Program-made: the position numbers and the translations under genes
Assembly (NCBI RefSeq): GCF_900183385.1
Contig: NZ_FXUT01000010.1
Location: forward strand, 265,241-329,240
DNA length: 64,000 nt
Reading direction: 5' to 3'
Origin: Listeria costaricensis
GTDB lineage: Bacteria > Bacillota > Bacilli > Lactobacillales > Listeriaceae
In this document: piece by piece, positions 35,718 to 43,738 of the stretch
Layout of the letters: the number at the start of each line of letters is the position of its first letter
Numbering within the stretch: position 1 is the first letter of the stretch
The notes under the pieces: generated by a model
Database searches by the model: none
What the model saw: the letters and a program-made list of their open reading frames with translations, nothing else
What the model was told of the DNA's origin: nothing

Positions 35718-36124
35718 TACTGATTCCCTGTTTTGCGGAAGATGACCAGCTTGCTTGCAACATAGTTGAAAATAATGATCAATACATTCGCAACGATCTG
35801 GGAAAACATTTCGCCAAGGTGCATCTGATCGACCATCACGATCATCACAATCATGTTTAACCCCAAAGAAAGCAGTCGGAAGAAAAAGAAAGAGCCCATT
35901 TCCCACAAGAAAGCCTTCATCGTGCTGGTTTTATTTTCAAACACATATTTTTTATTGGTAATGTAAGCAAATAATACTGACAAGATCCACGCCACAACGA
36001 CGGCCACTTTATAATCAGCGCCTGTTGAAATCAAAAGATAGAAAACGATCAAGTTGACGACCGTTGTCAGCACGCCCATAATGACGTACATAATCAATTC
36101 TTTTGATAGTTTATTCTTAAGCAT
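35717..36124 (-). CDS. GtrA-family membrane protein
   Basis: 135 residues with four membrane helices; the second and third are separated by YITNKKYVF, the GtrA family hallmark (NKxxVF). Members help flip lipid-linked sugars in cell-wall glycosylation. No glycosyltransferase is adjacent, so its partner is not evident. Confidence 0.87.
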   Translation of the reverse strand: MLKNKLSKELIMYVIMGVLTTVVNLIVFYLLISTGADYKVAVVVAWILSVLFAYITNKKYVFENKTSTMKAFLWEMGSFFFFRLLSLGLNMIVMIVMVDQMHLGEMFSQIVANVLIIIFNYVASKLVIFRKTGNQ

Positions 36125-36196
36125 AAGATTCCTTCTTTCAAAAATACAAGTCCATTTTATTTTACCTTGTCAAAAGGCATCACGTCAACTTTCTGA

Positions 36197-36225
36197 TTGA
36201 AATTTCACATAGAAAAAGGTAGAGT
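36197..36225 (+). promoter_or_regulatory. Promoter of the quinone oxidoreductase gene
   Basis: TTGAAA and TAGAGT with 17-bp spacing, about 30 bp upstream of the start codon. Confidence 0.6.
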
Positions 36226-36253
36226 GAAGGAGAGAATAAAAGGAGGCTTTCAT

Positions 36254-37249
36254 ATGAACACATTCCAAGCACTGACGGTCACAAAGGACGGCGACAAAAC
36301 TGCGCTGACTTTTGAAAAATTAACGAAAGAGGCTCTTCCGGACGGGGAAGTACTCATCAAGGTAGCCTATTCAGATATCAATTATAAGGACGGCTTGGCG
36401 ACACTTGCAGATGGCAAAATCGTCCAAAATTATCCGTTCATTCCCGGCATTGACGCCAGTGGAACTGTTGTAGAAAGCAGTGACCCGGCCTTCCAACCAA
36501 ATGATCCCGTCATCGTCACCAGCTACGAGCTCGGCGTTTCGCATTTCGGTGGATACAGTGAATATATCCGCGTCCCTGCCAGCTGGGTCGTGCCACTTCC
36601 AAAAGGGCTTACACTGGAGGAAGCCATGATCTTCGGGACGGCAGGATTTACGGCCGCTTTGTCTGTAGATGCACTCGTTCAGGCGGGCATCAAGCCGACA
36701 GATGGAAAAATTGCCGTAAGCGGTGCGACTGGTGGTGTCGGAAGCATTGCAGCCGCCATTTTAACGAAGCTTGGCTATCAAGTTGTTGCAGCAAGTGGGA
36801 AAAAGGATGCGGCCGCTTTTCTTGGCAAGTTGGGCATTCAGGAGATCGTTCCTCGCGAAGCCTTCCAGCCTGAAAAAATTCGTGCACTCGACAAAATGCA
36901 CTATGCCGGCGCTATTGATGCAGTCGGTGGAAATACGCTCAGCTACCTGCTGTCTGCCACTCAGTATGGCGGTGCAGTCACGACTTGCGGAATGGCAGCT
37001 GGCGGCAAACTGGCTACCACTGTTTTCCCATTCATTTTACGGGGCATCTCGCTACTCGGTATTGATTCGGTCTACTGCCCCTATGACAAACGGGTAGCTA
37101 TTTGGCAGAAACTGGCAGGTGAGTATCATCTCGATCAGATGGATGCACTCGTTCAAAAAATCACCTTTGCTGACCTGCCGCATGCGCTGGACAACGTGAC
37201 TCGTGGCGGCATTACTGGACGCTATTTAGTGCAAATTGGCGCAGAATAA
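36254..37249 (+). CDS. YhdH/YhfP-family quinone oxidoreductase (MDR superfamily)
   Basis: 331 residues, zinc-free medium-chain dehydrogenase/reductase. The N-terminal GroES-like part has SDINYKDGLAT and the NADPH fold has VSGATGGVGSIAAAILTKLGYQVVAASGKKD. The YhdH-type segment GFTAALSVDAL is present. It likely reduces quinones or acryloyl-type substrates. The start is ATG 36254, 7 nt after AGGAGG; the frame is open 19 codons upstream through the promoter. Confidence 0.9.
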   Translation: MNTFQALTVTKDGDKTALTFEKLTKEALPDGEVLIKVAYSDINYKDGLATLADGKIVQNYPFIPGIDASGTVVESSDPAFQPNDPVIVTSYELGVSHFGGYSEYIRVPASWVVPLPKGLTLEEAMIFGTAGFTAALSVDALVQAGIKPTDGKIAVSGATGGVGSIAAAILTKLGYQVVAASGKKDAAAFLGKLGIQEIVPREAFQPEKIRALDKMHYAGAIDAVGGNTLSYLLSATQYGGAVTTCGMAAGGKLATTVFPFILRGISLLGIDSVYCPYDKRVAIWQKLAGEYHLDQMDALVQKITFADLPHALDNVTRGGITGRYLVQIGAE

Positions 37250-37252
37250 TAA

Positions 37253-37320
37253 AAAGAAAGCACCTGGCGTTAAGAAATGAGCAGATTGTCTTGATTTCTT
37301 ATCGCCGAGTGCTTTTTTAT
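37253..37320. terminator. Bidirectional terminator
   Basis: AAAGCAC and GTGCTTT outer arms with GGCG/CGCC and AAGAAAT/ATTTCTT inside, then T6. Confidence 0.8.
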
Positions 37321-38210
37321 TGTGGCAAAATCGTCTCTAGTTTCGTCCCCGGTGAGACGCGCAGTCGTTTTAGACGGTACATGCCTTGATTTTTATTTGC
37401 CGTGCTGTTCTCAATCGCAAAGCCCATTCGATACCCGGCTTCTTGGGCCGCTTTCTCTGTATCCTCATTATAACGCCCCACTGGATAGCAAATGCTGTTT
37501 ACTTCCTGTCCGGTGATTGCTTCAATACGTTTCTTGGAATCCGTCAGCTCCCGCAATTGCGCTTCATAGGGCAACTGGTTCAGTTCCGGATGATTGACCG
37601 TGTGGCTTTCCATCTCGATGCCATTTGCCGACATTTCTTTCATGGCCTGCTCATCAAAATGGTTGTCGGCTCCAATTTTACTAGTAATCACAAAAATGTT
37701 TGCCGGCAATGCATATTTTTTCAAGATGGGATAGGCATTTGTATAGTTATCCTGATAGCCATCATCAAAGGTAATCACCACTGGTTTGTCCGGCACATTC
37801 TTCCCCGTTTCTAACATGTCGCCAAGTTCGCGCAGATAGAGTGGATGATAGCCGTTATCCTTCAACCATTTCATCTGTTCCTCAAATTCATTCGGTGAGA
37901 TAATCAGATTGTTTTTCACATTCTCGTTGATAGAATGATACATCAGTACTGGAATAGCTAGTGTATCCGGAGATTCATCATGCTCGCCGCGCGTAAAAGC
38001 AGTTTGAGTTTGTTCCGATGGCTGCGCTGTCTCCTTGTCAGCCACTTGCTCTTTTGGCTGCTTAGCTGGAGCGGCGTTTTCTTGCTTCTCTTTGGTTTCT
38101 CCCTGTGGCGCTTTCTCTGAAACATCATTTTGGCTGCCTGCACATCCAGCAACAGCCAGCAGTAACAGAGAAAATGTGAGTAAAACAAGTAAGCTTTTCC
38201 CTTTTCTCAT
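37317..38210 (-). CDS. Polysaccharide deacetylase lipoprotein
   Basis: 297 residues. A type II signal peptide ends in LAVAGC (lipidated C23), then an acidic/Gln-rich linker (about 25-80). The NodB domain shows MYHSINENV, TFDDGYQDN (catalytic and metal-binding Asp pair) and the metal-binding SHTVNHPEL (HxxxH). It is surface-anchored and probably deacetylates a wall or exopolysaccharide; the substrate cannot be read from sequence. The start is ATG 38210 after AAAGGA. It lies 13 bp after a GntR regulator, most likely in one operon. Confidence 0.9.
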   Translation of the reverse strand: MRKGKSLLVLLTFSLLLLAVAGCAGSQNDVSEKAPQGETKEKQENAAPAKQPKEQVADKETAQPSEQTQTAFTRGEHDESPDTLAIPVLMYHSINENVKNNLIISPNEFEEQMKWLKDNGYHPLYLRELGDMLETGKNVPDKPVVITFDDGYQDNYTNAYPILKKYALPANIFVITSKIGADNHFDEQAMKEMSANGIEMESHTVNHPELNQLPYEAQLRELTDSKKRIEAITGQEVNSICYPVGRYNEDTEKAAQEAGYRMGFAIENSTANKNQGMYRLKRLRVSPGTKLETILPQ

Positions 38211-38223
38211 TCCATGTCCTTTC

Positions 38224-38850
38224 TTAGCGGTAAGCGGCGAGAATTTGCTGTTCATTCAACTGCTCAATCACTTGCACAGCCTCTTCATAACTTTCATCCA
38301 GCAATAACTGAATGACTTTTTCGAGTTGCAGGATCGTGTTTTCACTCGTTGTATGGATAATCGCAAATACCTCTTGATTGCCAAATTGATCGATCCGCTC
38401 AAAGAAATCTTCCGCAATTTGTTTATAGTAGTCATTTTTCAAATAGGAAAGCAGCTCCATAATTAAAAAACGTTCATATTTCCGTCTTGATACTTCTGGA
38501 CTTTCCCGATATTGCCACTCTATCTCCGCTTGCTTACTGCTGATTCGGAGTACATCGAGAGGCAGTTTTTTTGAACCAATTCGTTTGATTGCCTGTTTCA
38601 CAAAAAGACCGATAATATCCAACATTTCTAAGTAACGTTCTTTAGAAATCGTACTATTTTTCACAACTGCTCCACGATAGTCGATATTTTCAACATATCC
38701 GTCTGCAGCAAGCATGGCAATCGCCCGTCTGACAGGTGTTCGACTAATATTCAGATCTTTAGAAATAGCTGTTTCAATTAGACGCGTTCCCGGCGGAAAT
38801 TGGCCATTTTTAATTCTTTTCTTGATTTCACGATAGCATTTTGTCTCCAT
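38224..38850 (-). CDS. GntR-family transcriptional regulator
   Basis: 208 residues. An N-terminal winged helix (IKNGQFPPGTRLIETAISKDLNISRTPVRRAIAMLAADGYVENI, residues about 12-58) is followed by an all-helical C-terminal domain of FadR/FCD type. Its position just upstream of the deacetylase lipoprotein suggests it controls that gene. The effector is unknown. Confidence 0.85.
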   Translation of the reverse strand: METKCYREIKKRIKNGQFPPGTRLIETAISKDLNISRTPVRRAIAMLAADGYVENIDYRGAVVKNSTISKERYLEMLDIIGLFVKQAIKRIGSKKLPLDVLRISSKQAEIEWQYRESPEVSRRKYERFLIMELLSYLKNDYYKQIAEDFFERIDQFGNQEVFAIIHTTSENTILQLEKVIQLLLDESYEEAVQVIEQLNEQQILAAYR

Positions 38851-38903
38851 TGTTTATCTCTGTTTGTTTTCCATCTCAATCCTTCTCTCTTTATGCTGTA
38901 TAT

Positions 38904-39677
38904 TTAGATAAAAGATTTCGTAAAGATCATTTCTGTCAAAAAATCATTTTCACGAACTTTTTTCTCCATTGTGATGTAGGGATGGTATGTTGTATTCTCC
39001 TGGACAAGCAAAGCCGTCTGAATACGAATGATCTGTCGAATAAGCTCTTCGGCATTTCTACTTCGTTTTGATCTTGAAAGAGCCAGCACGCGCATCAAAG
39101 CGTTAAGAAGCAAATAGACACATACTGCACTCAAAATGATCAGCCCGCCTGTTAAAAATTTAGCAGGGGTCGTTTCGAGCTCGAAAAAGAAACTTCCGCA
39201 CATGATTGCCAGAATCGCCGCAATAAAAACCTGCAGCATCTGCGTCAGAAAAGGTCTTCTTTTTTCAGACTGGCTGCTGCCTTCTGACCTGACAAACATT
39301 TTTAATTTTTCGAGATCATCCCGCGTCTCGAATCCATTCTGCGCTAAGTATGCATAGAGTAAATATTCACGCAGCATGAGTATTTCTTTAAAGCTTCTGA
39401 GCTGATAGTGCGTTCGAATCCATTTTCTCGCTGGGCGATAAATCATCAAGTAGAAAAAGAGAATGAAAAGAATAAAAAAGAGCGCAATCATCCCAAATAA
39501 CCATTCTTTAGGTAAAAAATAAATCCCTGCACAAAGCGCACTCACCAAAACCGCACTTAGTAGCAGAAATCCTTTCCACCAACCGGTTAAAAAACTATGC
39601 AACAGATTCCAATTTCCCAATTTTCGTTTATAAAAATAGACTAATTTTTCAAAGCTCATCCCAACACTCTTTTCCAC
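38904..39677 (-). CDS. Hypothetical membrane protein with two helix pairs
   Basis: 257 residues. Two pairs of hydrophobic helices (about 29-50 and 58-75; 148-168 and 174-196) flank a basic, helical cytoplasmic segment. No family recognised. The start is ambiguous: GTG at 39677 or ATG at 39659. No terminator is visible downstream. Confidence 0.6.
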   Translation of the reverse strand: MEKSVGMSFEKLVYFYKRKLGNWNLLHSFLTGWWKGFLLLSAVLVSALCAGIYFLPKEWLFGMIALFFILFILFFYLMIYRPARKWIRTHYQLRSFKEILMLREYLLYAYLAQNGFETRDDLEKLKMFVRSEGSSQSEKRRPFLTQMLQVFIAAILAIMCGSFFFELETTPAKFLTGGLIILSAVCVYLLLNALMRVLALSRSKRSRNAEELIRQIIRIQTALLVQENTTYHPYITMEKKVRENDFLTEMIFTKSFI

Positions 39678-39742
39678 AATATACCTATGAACAGTTTACC
39701 ATGTGCACACCTTTAATAAAAGATGTATCTTACTTTTTGGGC

Positions 39743-39787
39743 AAAAAAAATGAATGTTTCTTCTCAAATTAAGAAGAAACATTCATT
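39743..39787 (-). terminator. Terminator of the PepSY lipoprotein gene
   Basis: AATGAATGTTTCTTCT (39749-39764) and its perfect complement (39772-39787), followed on the minus strand by T8. Confidence 0.92.
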
Positions 39788-39794
39788 CTTTCAA

Positions 39795-40415
39795 TTAATC
39801 GCGATCTACGCCTACGATTTCACCAGTTTGAGCATTAACGCCTACTTCTACATCATCAAAACCTTTTTTAATTGATACAACGTAAACGGTATTATCGCCA
39901 AAGCGGTCAATATCATAGCTTAAAACGTCCCCTGATTCTTGTGCTGTCGCTTTTTCCATCGCATCTTTTACTGGAATCAGGTCATCCAAATTTAGGATTT
40001 CCGTTTGAACTTCTGCTTTATCTTCTGCATCTAACGTTTCTTGTTTATCTTGCAGCGTTTCTTTCGTGTCTGCATCAAAAGCCATTTCATATTCATTATT
40101 ATCATCTACACCATCAACAGTATAAAAGAATCGGCCTTTTTCTTTTTCTAGCGATACGGATGTAATACTTGCTCCACTATGTGCTTGCGTGAACTGATCA
40201 ATAGCATTTTCAAGAGTAAAGTCAAAATCAACTGTCTTTAAATCATAGTCATTTGAAGTGCTGCTAGAATCACTACTACTCGAGTCGGTTGTGCTTGACT
40301 GACTTGTCTGGTTGTCATCATCGTAATCGTCTGTATCATTCGAACACCCTACCAGTGCGAATGCCCCCACCATCAATACTAATACTAGCCCCAAAGTTTT
40401 TTTGTTTTTTTTCAT
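39795..40415 (-). CDS. PepSY-domain lipoprotein
   Basis: 206 residues. The signal peptide ends in FALVGC; the mature N-terminus is an Asp/Ser-rich linker (about 25-55). Two PepSY domains follow (about 60-125 and 140-205), each closing with a FDADTKE- or VNAQTGEIVGV-type strand. PepSY proteins are thought to inhibit or chaperone proteases and other wall enzymes. ATG 40415 is 7 nt after AGGAGG; the frame is open 30 codons upstream. Confidence 0.88.
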   Translation of the reverse strand: MKKNKKTLGLVLVLMVGAFALVGCSNDTDDYDDDNQTSQSSTTDSSSSDSSSTSNDYDLKTVDFDFTLENAIDQFTQAHSGASITSVSLEKEKGRFFYTVDGVDDNNEYEMAFDADTKETLQDKQETLDAEDKAEVQTEILNLDDLIPVKDAMEKATAQESGDVLSYDIDRFGDNTVYVVSIKKGFDDVEVGVNAQTGEIVGVDRD

Positions 40416-40520
40416 GTTTGTAACCTCCTGAAAGTTATTCTCTCTTGTTAATTCTAGTTTATCAATTGCCTCGTTTGAACGCTTCCCGCTTAGGAACCAA
40501 ATCAAACCTAGACTAAAGAC

Positions 40521-41426
40521 CTAATTATGGTTTAACGTGATTTTGACGATTTCAGGGTTATTGAAAACGCGCGGGATGAGCATGGTCGTGTTTCCTAGCC
40601 CTCTGCTGACAATCAACTGGCGTCCATTCGCCTCTCGCAAACCAGATGTCGTTTTCGGAAAAAGGCCCTGCCCTGGTGCGAATAATCCATCGGTAAAAGG
40701 TAAACGAATCTGTCCGCCGTGTGCATGTCCTGAAAGAATCAAATCAACCGGCTGCATTTGATAAAAGGGCCAAAACTCCGGTCGATGAGAAAGCAGGATG
40801 GTAAATAATTCATCGGGAATGCGAGCGGTGGCCTGTTCAATTTCTTGGCGCAAAATCTCTTCTTCTGCCTGATATTTATCAAAAGCTATATAGAGCTCCT
40901 CGTCTTCGTCCTCATCCGGCACTTCTAAATGAAACTTCGGATCATCTACGCCGCAAATGGCAATCCGATCTTCGCCCTCTTTCAGATAGCGCGTCTCATT
41001 GTGCAGAATGTAAACGCCGGCCTGTTTTAAACCACTGAGGAATTCCTCAAAAAAAGAACTCCGCTGCTCATGATTGCCACTGATATAAAAGAGCGGTGCA
41101 TACTGACTTAATTTCCGAACCAGCGCAAGGGCCACATCAATCCACTCATCTCCGTCCAATAAATCACCCGTTAGGAAGATGGCATCTGGCCGCTCCGCCT
41201 TGACCATTTTGATCAGTTTGTGATTAGAGCGGCCGAACCGTTGACTGTGCAAATCGGATAATTGGATAAATGTTTTTCCGTCAAATGCTGGTGGAATTTT
41301 AGGTGAATAGACGGGGTAATGTGTCAGTGTTAATTTTTTTGTGGAGTAATATGCATAGCCTGCAAATGCAAGCCCTGTCCCCACTAGACTACCGTAAAGC
41401 TGTTTTTTCATCGTTCCATGCCTCAT
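40521..41426 (-). CDS. YkuE-like membrane-anchored metallophosphoesterase
   Basis: 301 residues. An N-terminal membrane anchor (LYGSLVGTGLAFAGYAYYS) precedes a calcineurin-like phosphoesterase with the metal motifs DLHSQRFG, GDLLDGDEW, GNHEQ and GHAHGGQ. Its substrate may be a membrane lipid pyrophosphate or nucleotide; not determined. ATG 41411, five codons inside, is an equally plausible start, as both have GAGG upstream. Confidence 0.87.
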   Translation of the reverse strand: MRHGTMKKQLYGSLVGTGLAFAGYAYYSTKKLTLTHYPVYSPKIPPAFDGKTFIQLSDLHSQRFGRSNHKLIKMVKAERPDAIFLTGDLLDGDEWIDVALALVRKLSQYAPLFYISGNHEQRSSFFEEFLSGLKQAGVYILHNETRYLKEGEDRIAICGVDDPKFHLEVPDEDEDEELYIAFDKYQAEEEILRQEIEQATARIPDELFTILLSHRPEFWPFYQMQPVDLILSGHAHGGQIRLPFTDGLFAPGQGLFPKTTSGLREANGRQLIVSRGLGNTTMLIPRVFNNPEIVKITLNHN

Positions 41427-41465
41427 TTAGTTTTTCCTCTATTATATCAATCTTCCGAGTGAGCG

Positions 41466-42731
41466 TCACTTTTCCTTCTGCGTGATAAGATACTTTTCCA
41501 GCTTGGCAAAGTCTGCCGGGCTGATTTCAACCAAAAGTTCAGTCCCCTGTTCGACATATTCTGTCGTTAAAATATGCGCGTGCTCATTCAGATAGGATGT
41601 GATATCGCCTGCTTCATAAGGGATTCTTAAACGAACGGTCAGATAGTCACTGAAAATTTCTGCTCGAATCAAATCCATTAGAAAATCAAGACTGGCCTCT
41701 TCACGGGCTGAAAAAACAAGGCCGTCTTCCCGTTTCACTGGATAAACGGCTCCTTCCAATTTGTCTGCTTTATTGTAAGCATAAATTGTTGGGATATTTT
41801 CCACACCTACTTTTGCCAGTGTTTCTTCGGTCGTCTGAATCATCGCTTGGTAGTGCGGATCGGCATAATCGACCACATGGATGAGTAAATCGGCTCCGGC
41901 TGCTTCTTCGAGTGTCGAACGGAAAGCCTTGACAAGATGGGTCGGCAATTTGCTGACAAAACCAACTGTGTCTGAAAGTAGAAACTTCTTCTTATCGGCA
42001 AGTGTAATTTCACGTACACTGGTATCAAGTGTGGCAAAAAGCATATCCTTTTCAAAAACCTGCTTGTGTTCAGCTTTTTGTGTCCGTTTGACCAGACCGT
42101 TCATCGTAGTGGATTTTCCGGCATTGGTATAGCCAACGAGCGAAACCACAGGCAACTCATTTTTGATCCGTTTTCGTCGCTGAACTTGTCGTTCTTTGGC
42201 AATTTCCTCGAGTTCCTTATTGAGATGGCGAATCTGATTTTGAATGATGCGCCGGTCGCTTTCTAGTTTTTTCTCCCCGGAACCACGATTGGCTAAACCG
42301 GAGCGGCCGCCTTGTTGGTCAAGCTCTTCTCCGATTCCTCTTAGGCGCGGCAGTTCATATTTTAGCCGAGCAATTTCTACTTGCAGCTGAGCTTCACGTG
42401 TTTTAGCACGATTAGCAAAAATCATCAGAATTAGCGCCGTCCGGTCAATGATTTCTACTTCTAACGCTGCTTCCAGATTGCGGATTTGGGATGGACTGAG
42501 TTCATCGTTCAAAACAACGGCATCGATTTCCTCCATCTGAACGATATCTGCCAGTTCGGCTAGTTTACCTTTTCCGACATAGGTGGCTTTATGGATGCGT
42601 TCCATGTTTTGGGTGATGACATCCTCAATTTGATAGTGACCCGCAAGTGCCAGATTTTTCAGTTCTTCCATTGTATATTCAAAATCTTTTTGATCGGCGC
42701 TGACGCCCACGAGTAGTACTTTTTTATTCAT
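41466..42731 (-). CDS. hflX: Ribosome-splitting GTPase HflX (HflXr type)
   Basis: 421 residues. The N-terminal HflX domain (VLLVGVSADQKDFEYTMEELKNLA, then the NDELSPSQIRNLE helix region) is followed by a coiled coil and the G domain with GYTNAGKST (P-loop), DTVGFVSKLP and YNKADK. HflX splits stalled or hibernating ribosomes; in L. monocytogenes the lmo0762 paralogue HflXr gives resistance to macrolides and lincosamides. ATG 42731 with AGGAGG 7 nt upstream is preferred over the 39-codon extension. A leader with a terminator and an RLR peptide precedes it. Confidence 0.88.
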   Translation of the reverse strand: MNKKVLLVGVSADQKDFEYTMEELKNLALAGHYQIEDVITQNMERIHKATYVGKGKLAELADIVQMEEIDAVVLNDELSPSQIRNLEAALEVEIIDRTALILMIFANRAKTREAQLQVEIARLKYELPRLRGIGEELDQQGGRSGLANRGSGEKKLESDRRIIQNQIRHLNKELEEIAKERQVQRRKRIKNELPVVSLVGYTNAGKSTTMNGLVKRTQKAEHKQVFEKDMLFATLDTSVREITLADKKKFLLSDTVGFVSKLPTHLVKAFRSTLEEAAGADLLIHVVDYADPHYQAMIQTTEETLAKVGVENIPTIYAYNKADKLEGAVYPVKREDGLVFSAREEASLDFLMDLIRAEIFSDYLTVRLRIPYEAGDITSYLNEHAHILTTEYVEQGTELLVEISPADFAKLEKYLITQKEK

Positions 42732-42805
42732 AAAATGACCTCCTGAAATTTGTTCAGTGCGGCCCCAGGATGGCTCACGTCCAGACCTATCTATGCTTTT
42801 TTGCG

Positions 42806-42842
42806 CATAAAAAAGAGAGCTCATTCGTCCGCTCCCTCTCCC
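42806..42842 (-). terminator. Premature terminator in the hflX leader
   Basis: On the minus strand AGAGGG pairs with CTCTCT and runs into T6, with wobble pairs extending the stem. It lies about 75 nt before the hflX start, so transcription must read through it. Confidence 0.6.
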
Positions 42843-42929
42843 TAACAATCATTCAATTCATAAGGGGTTCACTGATTTGTGACAGACCAATCCCGTAACC
42901 TGCTTCATTCTGCAGGCTTTCCGCACTAT

Positions 42930-42977
42930 TTAATTAGTTGCAAAAATTTGTTTGGTACGAAGTCTAATCCAAATCAT
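42930..42977 (-). CDS. Leader peptide MIWIRLRTKQIFATN upstream of hflX
   Basis: A 15-codon ORF with a strong GGAGGG site 10 nt before its ATG. Codons 5-7 read R-L-R, the macrolide-dependent arrest motif known from Erm leader peptides. It is the first ORF after the promoter and precedes the leader terminator, as expected for a drug-sensing stalling peptide. Confidence 0.8.
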   Translation of the reverse strand: MIWIRLRTKQIFATN

Positions 42978-43011
42978 CTCGTGCAAACCCTCCTTCGTTT
43001 TAATTGGTTAC

Positions 43012-43040
43012 AGTGTAACACGCGGGTCACCCGTTGACAA
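43012..43040 (-). promoter_or_regulatory. Promoter of the hflX leader transcript
   Basis: TTGTCA and TACACT on the minus strand with 17-bp spacing, about 30 bp upstream of the leader-peptide start. Confidence 0.7.
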
Positions 43041-43043
43041 CTA

Positions 43044-43072
43044 AAAACAGACGCAGCAAATCTGCGCCTGTT
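43044..43072 (-). terminator. Terminator of pgmB
   Basis: ACAGGCGCAG and CTGCGTCTGT arms (one mismatch) then T5 on the minus strand. Confidence 0.8.
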
Positions 43073-43076
43073 CGGA

Positions 43077-43727
43077 TTAGTGGGTTAAAAGTTCATCTAG
43101 ATCAAGTTCGTTAAAGCTTTTTACAACAATATCAGCACCAGTCAGTTTTTCAGTCGTTTCAAGCCCAACAGCATACATACCGGCTTCTTTGATTCCCTGA
43201 ATGCCGGCAGCAGCGTCTTCAAAACCGATCGTCTCTTCTGGTGCCAGATTGATACTGGCTGCTGCTTTGAGGAAAATCTCTGGGTCTGGCTTGCCTTTTT
43301 TGAGCGTGGCTGGATCCACCACATGGGCAAAATAGTTCGCCACATCTAATTTATCAAGAATCATAGGGGCATTTTTAGAGGCGGAAGCAAGTGCACATGG
43401 GATGCCTTTTACACGAGCCGCTTCTAGAAAATCATGCACGCCTGGCAAAAGATCGCTTGGTGAAAGTTCACTTAATAGCTCGACGTAGTGGGTATTTTTT
43501 TTCGCTGCCAATGCTTCTTTTTCTTCCTGTGTATAAATGTCTTCTTTGCCGCCAAACGCCAGAATCCGGTCCAGCGAGTCCATCCGGCTGATGCCTTTTA
43601 GTGTTTCATTGAATTTTTCATCGATTGTGATGTCGAGTTCTGCAGCCAGCGCTTTCCAAGCCAAATAGTGAAACTTGGCGGTATCGGTAATCACGCCGTC
43701 TAAATCAAAGACGAGACCTTTTTTCAT
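43077..43727 (-). CDS. pgmB: Beta-phosphoglucomutase
   Basis: 216-residue HAD-family mutase interconverting beta-glucose 1-phosphate and glucose 6-phosphate. The catalytic Asp pair is D8 and D10 in FDLDGVITDTAKFHYLAW. The substrate-specificity loop KGISRMDSLDRIL, SASKNAP and GFEDAAAGIQG follow the family. It starts 11 bp after the GH65 phosphorylase, which makes its beta-G1P substrate, so the two act in sequence. Confidence 0.94.
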   Translation of the reverse strand: MKKGLVFDLDGVITDTAKFHYLAWKALAAELDITIDEKFNETLKGISRMDSLDRILAFGGKEDIYTQEEKEALAAKKNTHYVELLSELSPSDLLPGVHDFLEAARVKGIPCALASASKNAPMILDKLDVANYFAHVVDPATLKKGKPDPEIFLKAAASINLAPEETIGFEDAAAGIQGIKEAGMYAVGLETTEKLTGADIVVKSFNELDLDELLTH

Positions 43728-43738
43728 GTTCGTTCCTC

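Larger units (their letters stand above)
42732..43006 (-). ncRNA. Antibiotic-responsive attenuator leader of hflX (rli80-like)
   Basis: From the promoter at 43012-43040 a leader of about 270 nt runs to the hflX start. It holds a 15-codon upstream ORF, a CCTGC/GCAGG hairpin, an intrinsic terminator (42806-42842) and a 7-nt complementarity between AGTGCGG (42921-42927) and CCGCACT (42756-42762) that could form an alternative fold near the hflX ribosome-binding site. Ribosome stalling on the leader peptide would be expected to disrupt the terminator. This matches the control recalled for L. monocytogenes lmo0762. Confidence 0.75.

Noticed and set aside
42732-43006. T-box in the hflX leader
   Set aside because: No T-box core sequence; the RLR upstream ORF and terminator explain the leader.
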